A DNA stretch of 22,211 nt. Source: Ministeria vibrans ATCC 50519. Taxonomy: Eukaryota; Opisthokonta; Filasterea. The notes below the pieces were generated by a model. That model saw nothing but the letters and a program-made list of their open reading frames with translations. It was not told where the DNA came from and ran no database searches. Made by a program: the position numbers and the translations under genes. Location: contig CALSCP010000218.1 in NCBI GenBank assembly GCA_943704425.1, positions 1 through 22,211 of the forward strand. The letters run 5' to 3'. Below, piece by piece: positions 10,484 through 19,051 of the stretch. Position 1 is the stretch's first letter; each line of letters starts with the position of its first letter.

Positions 10484-12613
10484 TCAGTGGGAGTGCGCGC
10501 CTTCAGGTTTTGGAGGATCAATGGAGAGCACCCTGATGTTCAGATGATCAGCCATTTCCTTAGACGCCTACAGGGCAAAAAAATAAATAGAGAGTTAGGT
10601 ATAGCGCGCACGCGTGTGTGCGTGAGTGTAAGTGTGTATGCATGTGTGTGTACGTGTGTGTATGTGTGTGAAGTGATCATAACAATAATTGTATCATCTG
10701 TGTGACTTAACAAGAGCTCAATGCGAACATCAACAATGACAAAACGTACCACAACACAGTAGTGGGTGAGGGATAGGCCCGTCCACACACAGCAGGCAGC
10801 CAGTAGATACAGCTCATGTAGCCCCAGATGACAGTACAGGTTGAGCGCAAGTAGCACAGGCGCAAACAGGACAGAGTCTACGCACACGAGTCAATCGCTC
10901 ACTTAGACACTCCCATCTCATTTTTGTGCGTACCAGTCAGAGGGAATGGGCTCTTACTCATCATTGCCACAACCATTTGGCATGAGATTTTGGCAAATGC
11001 AAAACCAAACGTAAACATAAACAGACAAAAGTGCTCTCTACACAACAACGCAAAGTAATTCAGGGACATTTGTCATTCAAAAAAAAAAAAAAAGACCTGT
11101 AGTCATCCGAATGAACAAAGGTGTAGTAGACGGAGGCAAGGAGGACAAGAAGGGGAAATAGTGGCGATGCGACACTGGTGCGTGCGACAGTCGCCGTCGC
11201 GTGCTTGACAAAGATGGTGTGCAAGGTGCGCGCCAGCGTGTACAACATGCCAGCCAGAGTTAACCCCAGTACAACCTATGAAAGTGCAGAGCCGACTGTC
11301 ATTTCTCTTTCTGTTTCTTTCAGTGCATTGTACCAGTCTTAAAGGCACACCCGCCATTACTTCTTGGTCCCACACTTGTGGTCCCATTACCGCTGTCGTC
11401 AGCGCCATTGAAATCACTCCATACTGTCCTTCCGTCACATCAATTCTATACAAAAAATGAATGATGACGATCGACTTTCTTAGCATTCGCACACGTACGT
11501 TCCAAACTCAAGCGTTCCCGTCACATACGCCTGCCAATGCGCAGCAAAATAACAACACATAAATGTACAGGCGAGTCCAACAGCCAGCGGTGTTCCTCCC
11601 ATGTTACTGCACACCACTGTCGCAATCACAACAAAGACAGTCGAGATGGCATCACACCCTACACACAATGTGTTAGACACGCATATGGACACACACTTGA
11701 GCAACCATTTGCATGACATAGCATTTCAGTGGTTCCATTTCATTTTGACCAACAGGGTGTCGTTTGTGTGTGTATGTGTGTATGTGTGTGTGTGTGTATG
11801 TATGTAGTATGTATGTATGTGTGTGTGTGTCTTTTTAGTTTTTAGTGTGTGTGTGTCTTTGTGGTGTGTGTGTGTGTCTTTGTGGTGTGCGTGTAGCTTT
11901 GATAATAATGCGATTGTTCTTAGTTTGAAATACCATGATCAAAAAGTTCGCCAAGCGGCGATGCTGTTTTAGTTCGTCGCGCTTGCTTGCCATCAATCGC
12001 ATCAAGCGTCTGATAGAAGAATAAGCCGAGGGCGAATGTGGCATAGGCCCACGCTGGTGCCTTGAGGGTACGAGTGAGTTGGTTCACTTGCGATTGCGTC
12101 TCTCGTTTCCTACTTCTCCTTTGCCCGTTGGACAGTAGTAGACGACCGCTAAAGAGGATCCCACATTCATCGCCAGTCCGACCAGCGTCAGCAGGTTGGG
12201 CGCGACCCACAGAGGCACAAGTGTCACAACAAAATTCCAAAATGGCTACAACACAAGAAAAATTTATTTCGCGGCACTTTCCTGGTCGCATTCAACGGTG
12301 CGCATGCGTGGCAACTCAACAGGAAGTATGATAGCGCGCGTGCAGGAAAAGACAAGGGGCACCAGGGTCTTCTCAAGGGCGGTGGGGAAGGTAAACAAGA
12401 CGAGGGGGAAACGCACCCGCACACGCAAGACGCACGGATGCTCGCGACAGCGAAGGGCCGGTGCCGTCATAGGACACGCTGGCGCAACAGCTGCCTTCAA
12501 CATAAGAAGGGGCGCCGCGCCGTTCAAACCTGCAAGAGAGTGTCCAAAATGCTCCGTCCAGTCATCGAATACTGGTGCGACGCGAGTCCTTGCAGTTGTT
12601 TTTCCGTCAACAT
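10484..12613 (-). CDS. CEPT1: Choline/ethanolamine phosphotransferase (CDP-alcohol phosphatidyltransferase), 9 exons
   Basis: This enzyme makes phosphatidylcholine and/or phosphatidylethanolamine from diacylglycerol and CDP-choline or CDP-ethanolamine, the last step of the Kennedy pathway, in ER/Golgi membranes. Minus-strand exons are 12613-12530, 12245-12114, 12060-11934, 11658-11499, 11445-11334, 11275-11097, 11037-10934, 10877-10750 and 10567-10484. The product is 369 residues, slightly shorter than animal relatives (about 400). The start [20 protein letters not shown] matches the family's N-terminus. The catalytic motif DGxxARx8Gx3Dx3D is complete: Asp95, Gly96, Ala99, Arg100, Gly109, Asp113, Asp117. 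Other family landmarks are [35 protein letters not shown] and a C-terminal run of membrane spans with TFGFAFAKI. Sequence alone does not separate choline from ethanolamine preference, so the symbol is a family label. Four of eight donors begin GTAC. Confidence 0.95.
11763..11895 (+). repeat. TG/TATG-rich low-complexity tract
   Basis: About 130 bases of interrupted TG, TATG and GTGTGTCTTTGTG repeats fill half of phosphotransferase intron 3 (11933-11659). On the coding strand it is CA-rich. Confidence 0.9.
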
Positions 12614-12820
12614 GACGCGATTGACGTAGCCGATCACTGATCAGCAACTTGAAATCAACAACAACTGGGGGAAAAAAAAAATAATTGAACTTTTCTTTTT
12701 GGGAGTTTGGGGTTGATGATGATCGATCACGACTCACTTTAGAGTTTAGAGAAGAGAATCTCGGCTGACCTCTCTTTTTGTCCTTTTGTAGACTCTTGTC
12801 AACACAAACCTCAACCAAAC
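12614..12820. promoter_or_regulatory. Divergent spacer between phosphotransferase and PP2C-like start exon
   Basis: These 207 bases separate two head-to-head ATG codons. A possible acceptor, CTTTTGTAG at about 12782-12790, could mark a spliced 5' leader on the plus strand. No clear promoter motif was seen. Confidence 0.4.
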
Positions 12821-12895
12821 ATGTCCACCAAGCCCGCTTACAAGATCGGTACAAGCACCAGCCCCCCTCTGCTCTGCTCTCTTGCCACATCGTCT

Positions 12896-12930
<35 letters not shown>

Positions 12931-13138
12931 CGGCGTCTATGTGTATAAGTCTCTTGCAACAACTGCATTGGATAGAGTGCACAAGTGTGATGGTTATGGT
13001 CTCTGATTTTGATTGTCGTAGGTTCGCGTTGGTGGAGTTGGCTGTGACAATATGACAGTGATTGTTGTGGCTCTGCTCAACGGGCGCTCCTACGACGAAT
13101 TCTGCCGATGGGTTGAGTCTCGTCCTTACCACACTTGA
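12821..13138 (+). pseudogene. PP2C-type phosphatase: first exon and last exon only, middle missing
   Basis: The exon at 13022-13138 encodes 38 residues, VRVGGVGCDNMTVIVVALL through to SRPYHT and a stop. The GVGCDNMTV stretch is the C-terminal metal-binding motif (G-x-DNMT) of PPM/PP2C serine/threonine phosphatases. It follows a normal acceptor (TGTCGTAG). Upstream, 12821-12848 looks like a start exon: MSTKPAYKI plus one base, after a Kozak-like AACC context, with donor GTACAAG. The two exons do not join in frame (phase 1 against phase 0), and the roughly 250-residue catalytic core has no room between them. A 33-base T run lies in the intervening 173 bases. I infer either a gutted gene or missing assembly sequence at the T run. 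That the start exon belongs to the same gene is only a guess. Confidence 0.55.
12898..12930 (+). repeat. Poly-T tract, 33 bases
   Basis: An uninterrupted run of T sits between the start-like exon and the PP2C C-terminal exon. It is the longest homopolymer in the window and a plausible assembly collapse point. Confidence 0.95.
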
Positions 13139-13345
13139 AACAGCACACGGAAGAGCACTGTCTCCTTCACGATCACTACTTTCTCTCTCTCTCTCTCTCT
13201 TTCTCTCCTCTTTCTCTCATTGTTTCTTTTGTGATTTTCTCTCCTTTTTTTCAACACGAAACCTTTCTTTTCCGAATTCCTTCCTCTCTTCTCTTCTTTT
13301 GTATTGGAAATGAATCTTTACACCCTATTTCACACACACTCCCCA

Positions 13346-14560
13346 TTAGAATGCGAGTTTGTTCTTCTTGCGTCCTTCCATTGTGGATATGTGGCAGTGC
13401 ACTTTGGCCTGGAACCCGTAACACGCGCGCAGGGCCCTCTGCACATCCCCCAGCACTTCCGCAATCTTTTCGCCGTGTCGCCCCAAAATAATTACCTTCT
13501 CTCCTTCGCGCTAAATACAAAATGTGTGCGAGTAAGAGAAAGAGATTTCGAGTGAGATTGAGTTGATAAGTGAGAACGTGAATGAACGAATGACTGGCTG
13601 AGTGAGTGAGTGAGATTGAGTGGCGTTCGTTTTTGCGTTTTGTGTGCACGTACGCCAATCTGGAGGGTATGGCCAATTGACATTCGTCCGTCGGGCATCA
13701 CAGTCCAAGTTAGAGTCCTACGAGACACACATACACACAGGAGAGCGATGAATAAAACATTCAAAATTGACTGGTGTGTGAGTACTTTTGACTGTAAGCG
13801 TATGGGATTTGTCCATCGTAGCGCTGAAGAATCTGCTCGCGAATGAGCTCATGAAAATGAAACAGTGGACTTTGTAGTGTTTTCTGTTGTGGGTTCACTA
13901 GAAACGGCTCTTCCTCTCGTTTGTTGCACTCGTCGATGAGATACCTCTAAGGTTTTTGAAAAAAGAGTTTCATGAGGAGACATACATGGTCACACACACA
14001 CACACACACACACCACATTGGTTCTTTTTCCTCTCTCTTTCTCTCTCTCTCTCTCATCCGTTTGCTTACTCTGAGTTGCGATACTCCGTTTCCACTCTTC
14101 GCAGACACAAAGAACACTTCCTTAAAATTGCGATTGTGCTCCTGCGCCAACTCAGTCACTTTTGCTCGCAGTGCCGTTTGCTCTCCCTTTGACACCAAAT
14201 CGCACTTATTCAACACTAAAATCTACACAAACCAGCTGAGCTACACACACTCTCTCACTCAGCTCATATTTTCTTGTTTTCTGTTACCTGGAAAGTGTTT
14301 TCTGGCGGAGCATATTTGTCACTGGTCAGAATCTCCGTAGCGAGATTAGACAAATCGCGAGACATATCAACGACAACCATTCCTAAACACACATACACAC
14401 ACATGAGTATACATTCAGTCTCTTTACATCCGTGTGCGTCTCTTTGTACCAATTTGCGCTTCAGCAAGACTCTCTTTGGGAGAAGTGAGAAGACTGCGCG
14501 GCAGTCGATATCTAACACAACAAGCAATCAATCAATCAATCAATCAATCATCAATCAATC

Positions 14561-14608
<48 letters not shown>

Positions 14609-14911
14609 CTCTCTGTGTCTGTCTTTCCATTTGTCTTACTTCCGACTAAGTCCCCGCTCAACCACCCCAGGTGTGTCCCACAGCAGCACCTGTGCCGTCT
14701 CGCGCGTCAGCACCCCCAGAATACTCTCCCGCGTCGTCTGTGGTTTTTCCGCCATGGCCATGATGCGCGTTTCCAACAGATGGTTTGCCAGAGTCGACTT
14801 GCCAACGTTGGCCTCGCCGAGCAATGCCACGCGCAGCACGTGTTGGCTGCTCGGCAGTTGACTCGCAATCAGTGGAAGCACAACCGGTTCGCTCAGTTTA
14901 GTCAGGTCCAT
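13346..14911 (-). CDS. ERAL1: Era-type GTPase (ERAL1-like), 7 exons
   Basis: Era GTPases bind the 3' end of small-subunit rRNA and help assemble the small ribosomal subunit; in eukaryotes they act in mitochondria or plastids. Minus-strand exons are 14911-14640, 14511-14450, 14382-14288, 14222-14070, 13946-13786, 13717-13654 and 13510-13346. All phases match and the product is 323 residues. Motifs are G1 GEANVGKS (32-39), G2 QTTR (58-61), G3 DTPG (79-82), G4 NKCD (148-151) and G5 SAK (183-185). A C-terminal KH domain carries GRHG at 279-282. The ATG at 14911 is the first in frame, but an acceptor (ATTTTCAG) lies 17 bases upstream with an open frame between. The predicted N-terminus (MDLTKLSEPVVLPLIASQL) is not a convincing mitochondrial presequence. 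A further 5' exon is therefore likely, and a long CT tract occupies the place where it should be. Confidence 0.92.
13992..14056 (+). repeat. (CA)n and (CT)n tracts in an Era intron
   Basis: A CA run (13992-14012) and a CT run (about 14028-14056) occupy intron 14069-13947. Confidence 0.85.
14525..14608 (+). repeat. (AATC)n tetranucleotide repeat
   Basis: About 20 AATC units with two one-base phase slips (ATCATCAATC) fill most of the first Era intron (14639-14512). Confidence 0.95.
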
Positions 14912-14987
14912 TTCGCCCACAGTTGCTCCTGAAAATGACAAGTAGGACAGTTACAACCTCATCCATCCCTCTCTCTATCACTATCTT

Positions 14988-14992
<5 letters not shown>

Positions 14993-15071
<79 letters not shown>
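14993..15071 (+). repeat. (CT)n tract, about 39 units
   Basis: A 79-base pure CT run, the longest dinucleotide tract in the window, lies between the acceptor of the first visible Era exon (14928, minus) and the acceptor of the orphan plus-strand exon (15096). It generates artefactual Arg-Glu and Leu-Ser repeat frames. Confidence 0.97.
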
Positions 15072-15074
<3 letters not shown>

Positions 15075-15095
15075 TTTTTTCGATTGTCCGTTTAG

Positions 15096-15270
15096 TAATG
15101 CGGAGCGGGGTTCTATCCAGCAAATGCAGGCGGTCCTGCGCAACATGATCAGCCAGGCGTGTGACTTGCCTGTCGGCTATCCTATTCACATCTCGCCCGT
15201 GACCGTCGCTTATGACCTTTCCGAACGTTGGTTTGACCGCCTCATTTCCTCGGCATCTTCATTACTCTAA
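15096..15270 (+). CDS. Orphan C-terminal exon of an unidentified gene (partial)
   Basis: After a pyrimidine tract and the acceptor CCGTTTAG, one frame stays open for 57 residues to a TAA at 15268-15270. It contains [38 protein letters not shown] and [10 protein letters not shown]. The composition, with conserved-looking aromatic and Pro-Gly positions, reads as real globular protein rather than a shadow frame; the opposite strand here has only short frames. I do not recognise the family. No upstream exon is visible on the plus strand: the next 150 bases leftward are CT repeat and then antisense Era. So this is the last exon of a gene whose 5' part is absent from the window. It converges with the HAD gene 75 bases away. 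Confidence 0.5.
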
Positions 15271-15345
15271 GTAGCATGTTACGTACTTGTATACTATTGT
15301 GTGGCGTTTTTGTGTTGTACAACGATGGTGTATTTTCTGATTGTA

Positions 15346-16175
15346 TCAAAATGCAGGCAGACCATACTTGTCAGGTTGAAAGAGGTCCATAGACGCAAGC
15401 GTCTCAGTCGCAGCAGCAAATAATGTCTGGTCTAATCGAGTGTCGGGAACTGCAACACAGTCCATTCCCGCTGCAACAGCCGCAGCAACACCCGATCTGA
15501 GAAAGAAAAAAGAAAAGAAAAAAGTAGGTTGACTTTGAACAACTTCTTTGTCCTAACTTACTGCGCATCCTCGAAAACGATGAACTCTTTAACACTCCGA
15601 TCGGGACAGAGTCGTTGTGCTCCCACAAGAAAAATATCCTACAGAAACAAACCAAATGAGGATGATGATGATGATGATGATGCAAATGACATGTGACATG
15701 AATGTGACATTGCGTCTTTCGAAAGGCGTACGGGAGCAGGCTTCCCTCTGGTCACCGCCGGGTCATCACCCGTCACAATGACTGGAAAGTACGAGAAGAA
15801 GGCTTCGTGGTGCTGCCGCTTCGCAGCCACGGCGGCAGCACTCGAGGAGGTGCAGATCGCCATTGGCACTTGGTGCTTGTGCAGATGCTCGACAAGGCGC
15901 TGGACGCCCGGCAGCAGATGCGCCTCCGCATACAGCGCCTTCAAGTTGGCCTCCCACTGGCGCACCAGCGCCTCGGGGGACAGCTGGCTCTGGATCCCGT
16001 GCTCTTCGACGACGATGGTGGCCCAGTCGACGCCGCGCAGGCCCAGCAGCTTCTTCTTCAGCGTCCAGTCGATGTGCTTGTCAAAGGGATCCAACGCCAG
16101 TTGTATTGCCTTGGTCGAGATGGTCTCAGTGTCAATACACGTTCCGTCCAAGTCAAACAGCACTGCTCGCGTCAT
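15346..16175 (-). CDS. PUDP: HAD-superfamily phosphatase, pseudouridine-5'-phosphatase (HDHD1/GS1) group, 3 exons
   Basis: Minus-strand exons 16175-15732, 15638-15562 and 15496-15346 give 223 residues, near the human enzyme's ~230. HAD motif I is FDLDGTCIDTE with nucleophile Asp8 and acid Asp10. A helical cap follows, then motif II ICTSSS, motif III RGKPAPDIF (catalytic Lys) and motif IV IVFEDAQSGVAAAVAAGM (Glu-Asp pair). The C-terminal FQPDKYGLP closely resembles the tail of human HDHD1/PUDP, which dephosphorylates pseudouridine 5'-monophosphate. Related GS1-like enzymes in plants and yeast act on glycerol-3-phosphate, so the substrate is inferred. All catalytic residues are present. The start is the only ATG that leaves motif I at the usual distance from the N-terminus. 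It is divergent from the histidyl-tRNA synthetase gene. Confidence 0.9.
15661..15682 (+). repeat. (GAT)n microsatellite in HAD intron 1
   Basis: Seven GAT units lie within intron 15731-15639. Confidence 0.85.
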
Positions 16176-16523
16176 GGCCTTCAGCGAGCTACCGATGACA
16201 CGCGACCTTATCAAAATGTTGACAAAAAAAGTAATCAACTAATTCAACTTTGGTCTTTGAGTTAAGCAGAAGGATCAGACGGTCGTGGCCGACAGACGCC
16301 TAATCGGTATTCGGTGGCTGATAATAGTGTCCATAAGTCCTTGGTCTTTGACAGACAGCTTTGTGTCACCTGTGTGTCCTTGTGTCTTACCTTGCTGCAT
16401 CTCAGCGTGAGGTACCAATCGGGCGACAAACTAACTCGTGCCAAAGTCCAAACTAATATTTTAATTTTATTCATTTTTTTCTTGTTCCACGAACCAGACT
16501 GCGACCATCAACTCTGAAGGATC
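16176..16523. promoter_or_regulatory. Divergent spacer between HAD phosphatase and HisRS
   Basis: These 348 bases separate two head-to-head ATG codons and should contain both promoters and leaders. The HisRS-proximal part is AT-rich (TTTTAATTTTATTCATTTTT, about 16459-16478). I see no gene in it. Confidence 0.5.
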
Positions 16524-18920
16524 ATGAGTTCTGCGGAAAACGACGAGGTTGCAGCGGCGCAGGCCCGTGCCACGGCCCAAGGTGATTTGGTTCGCCAACT
16601 GAAATCAAACAAAGAAACGCCCGCCGAAGAGGTACCGTCACCGTCCACGTGTGCTGCGCTGCGCGGCCGACATCTTGCCCCCTCCCTGTCGTCCCCCGTC
16701 AAAACAGCGTGTATTTGCAGCTCCACGTGAAACTATTGCTCATCTTTTTTTTTCTCTCTCCCTTTCTGTGCTACAGTTGACGGCCGCCATTGCTCAACTG
16801 AAGGAGCTGAAGGCCGCTGTGCAGGCACTCACTGGCGAGGCTGCGCCAGCCAAGCAGAGCGGCGCAGGGGGCAACAAGAAGAAGGGGAAGCAAGCAGCCA
16901 AGGCGGACGAGGGCTCCTCCAGCACCACTGGGCTCAAGACTCCCAAGGTATGCATGCCTCTCTTCATCCACCCCTCCCCACCTTGCTTTTCCTTTTCCTT
17001 TTTTTCTTTTTTTTTTCTTTTTTCACTAACTTTTTTTGGGGGTTTCAGGGAATGCGTGATTACAGTCCCAAGGAGATGGAGGTGCGCGAGCGTGTGTTTG
17101 ACATTGTCACCAGTGTCTACAAGCGCCATGGAGCAGTTACCATCGCGACGCCGGTTATGGAAATCAAGGTGAGACACGATTGTGCAATGTGATTTTCTGA
17201 CTGGTCTGCTGTGGCTGTAGGAAACGCTCATGGGCAAATATGGCGAAGACACCAAACTCATTTACGAAGTCAACGACCAGGGCGGCGAGTTGCTTGCTTT
17301 ACGTTATGATCTGACCGTTCCGTTTGCCCGCTACGTTGCAATGAACGGCATTGAGCAAATCAAGCGCTACCACATTGCTCGTGTCTACAGGTACACATTT
17401 GTCTTTGTTTCTTTCTTCCTCCTCTTGTGACTTTATTTCTTTCTCTTCTTTTTCAAATGATGATCATCTGAGATCCATTATCTGAGTGACTTCACTGAAG
17501 ACAAAAACAGACTGATACCCTGATGAAAAATAGAAGAAACCACCAATAACTTTTCTCCCCGTTTCACTACTCTTTTATTTTTTTGCTCACGCCTCCGTTC
17601 CTGTTTTGTAGACGTGACCAACCAAGCATGACGCGTGGGCGATACCGCGAATTCTTTCAGTGCGACTTTGACATTGCTGGACAGTACGTCGCAATGGTGC
17701 CCGACGCAGAGTGTGTCAAGACAGTGACGGAGATTCTCGATGAAGTCGACGTCGGCAAGTACACAGTCAAGCTCAACCACCGCTCTCTGCTCGATGGAAT
17801 CTTTGCCGTCTGCGGTGTGCCAACCGATCGCTTCCGTCCCATCTGCTCGGCCGTCGACAAACTCGACAAGGTAGGGAACAAGTGTCGCGTCGTCTTTGTT
17901 GACCTGACAACACTATTTCAATTGTGCTTCAGATGTCGTGGGAAGAGGTGCGCAAGGAAATGGTTGTCGACAAGGGACTGGCCGAGGAGGCGGCAGACCG
18001 CATTGGCACATATGTGCTGCGTAGCGGCGGACGCGAGTTTGTTGACGAGCTCATGGCCGACGAAGTGCTTGTGGCCAACAGCGATGCCAAGAAGGGTCTG
18101 CAGGACATGGCACTACTTCTCGAGTACTGCGATGTCTTTGGCATTGCCGACAAGGTGCGCTTTGACCTGTCGCTCGCCCGTGGCCTCGACTACTACACCG
18201 GATGCATTATGGAGGCGGTTCTCGAAGGTGCCGATGTAGGCTCCGTTGCTGGCGGCGGCCGCTACGACGGTCTCGTTGGCTCTCTCAAAAAGAAGGTATT
18301 TTTTGTTGTTGTTGTAGTTGTTGCCTGCATCGCAAAAAAAAAATCATTTCCCTATGGTGTTTTTTTTTTTGTTTCTCTCAGGGCAAACCTGTACCGTGCG
18401 TTGGTGTCAGTATCGGCATCGAGCGTCTTTTTGCCATTATGGAGCGTCGAATGCTCACAGGCGAGCCTCCTGTCCAGACGCAGGTCTATGTTGCTTCAGC
18501 CGGCCCCCGTACGCACATACGCACCACTCCTAACTGTGCATCACACCTACTCACCGATATACAACTCTCCTGTATTTCTGCTAGGTATGCTGAAGGAACG
18601 TCTTCGTCTCTCCTCGGAGCTGTGGTCGGCCAAGATTAAGACGGAAATGCCGTACAAGAAGGACCCTAAGCCACTGGATCAGTTTCAGGTATGCAATGTG
18701 ATTCATCCTCCCTCTCCTTCATTTTCCCTACGACACATCTCAACCTTTGTACTTTTTTTAGTATTGCGAGAAGAACAACATTCCTCTGTGCGTCATCATT
18801 GGCGGCGAAGAGTTGGAGCGAGGGATTGTCAAGATCAAGGACATGCGCACCACCGAGCGCACCGAGACGGAAGTGCTTCGGAGCGACCTGGTGACACAGC
18901 TGCGCACTATGCTCGCCTGA
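16524..18920 (+). CDS. HARS1: Histidyl-tRNA synthetase with N-terminal WHEP domain, 9 exons
   Basis: This class II enzyme charges tRNA-His with histidine. Exons are 16524-16631, 16777-16947, 17049-17168, 17221-17390, 17612-17870, 17933-18295, 18382-18508, 18585-18688 and 18762-18920. Phase holds at every join, giving 526 residues (human cytosolic enzyme 509). Residues ~5-60 form a WHEP-type helical hairpin ([30 protein letters not shown]), followed by a Lys/Gly-rich linker and the catalytic start [11 protein letters not shown]. Landmarks include [11 protein letters not shown], motif 2 around [19 protein letters not shown], the HisA box [10 protein letters not shown] (~357), the HisB box [10 protein letters not shown] (~383) and motif 3 GVSIGIERL (~405-413). 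A C-terminal anticodon-binding domain begins near QVYVASAG. All active-site motifs are intact. One gene might also supply the mitochondrial enzyme, but the visible N-terminus has no presequence. Confidence 0.96.
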
Positions 18921-19051
18921 TGACCCCCTCACTCACTCCGATTGTATTATTATTATGAGTGCAAGCTGTTGTTCAATTCCACTGTGTATAATTATACTGG
19001 ATTGTGATGTTTGCCTTGAGTCCATATACCGGCGTTTCGCTTCATTCGTTT

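Noticed and set aside
12196-12968. Open frames on both strands around the phosphotransferase first exons, considered as the missing PP2C core
   Set aside because: None contains PP2C motifs such as the RxxMED or DGH signatures, and all overlap the better-supported phosphotransferase exons or poly-T shadows.
14898-15189. Minus-strand frames with long Arg-Glu repeats and a presequence-like start ([15 protein letters not shown]), considered as the missing Era first exon
   Set aside because: The Arg-Glu repeat is a translation of the CT tract, there is no usable GT donor between the presequence-like part and the tract, and the frame does not match Era.
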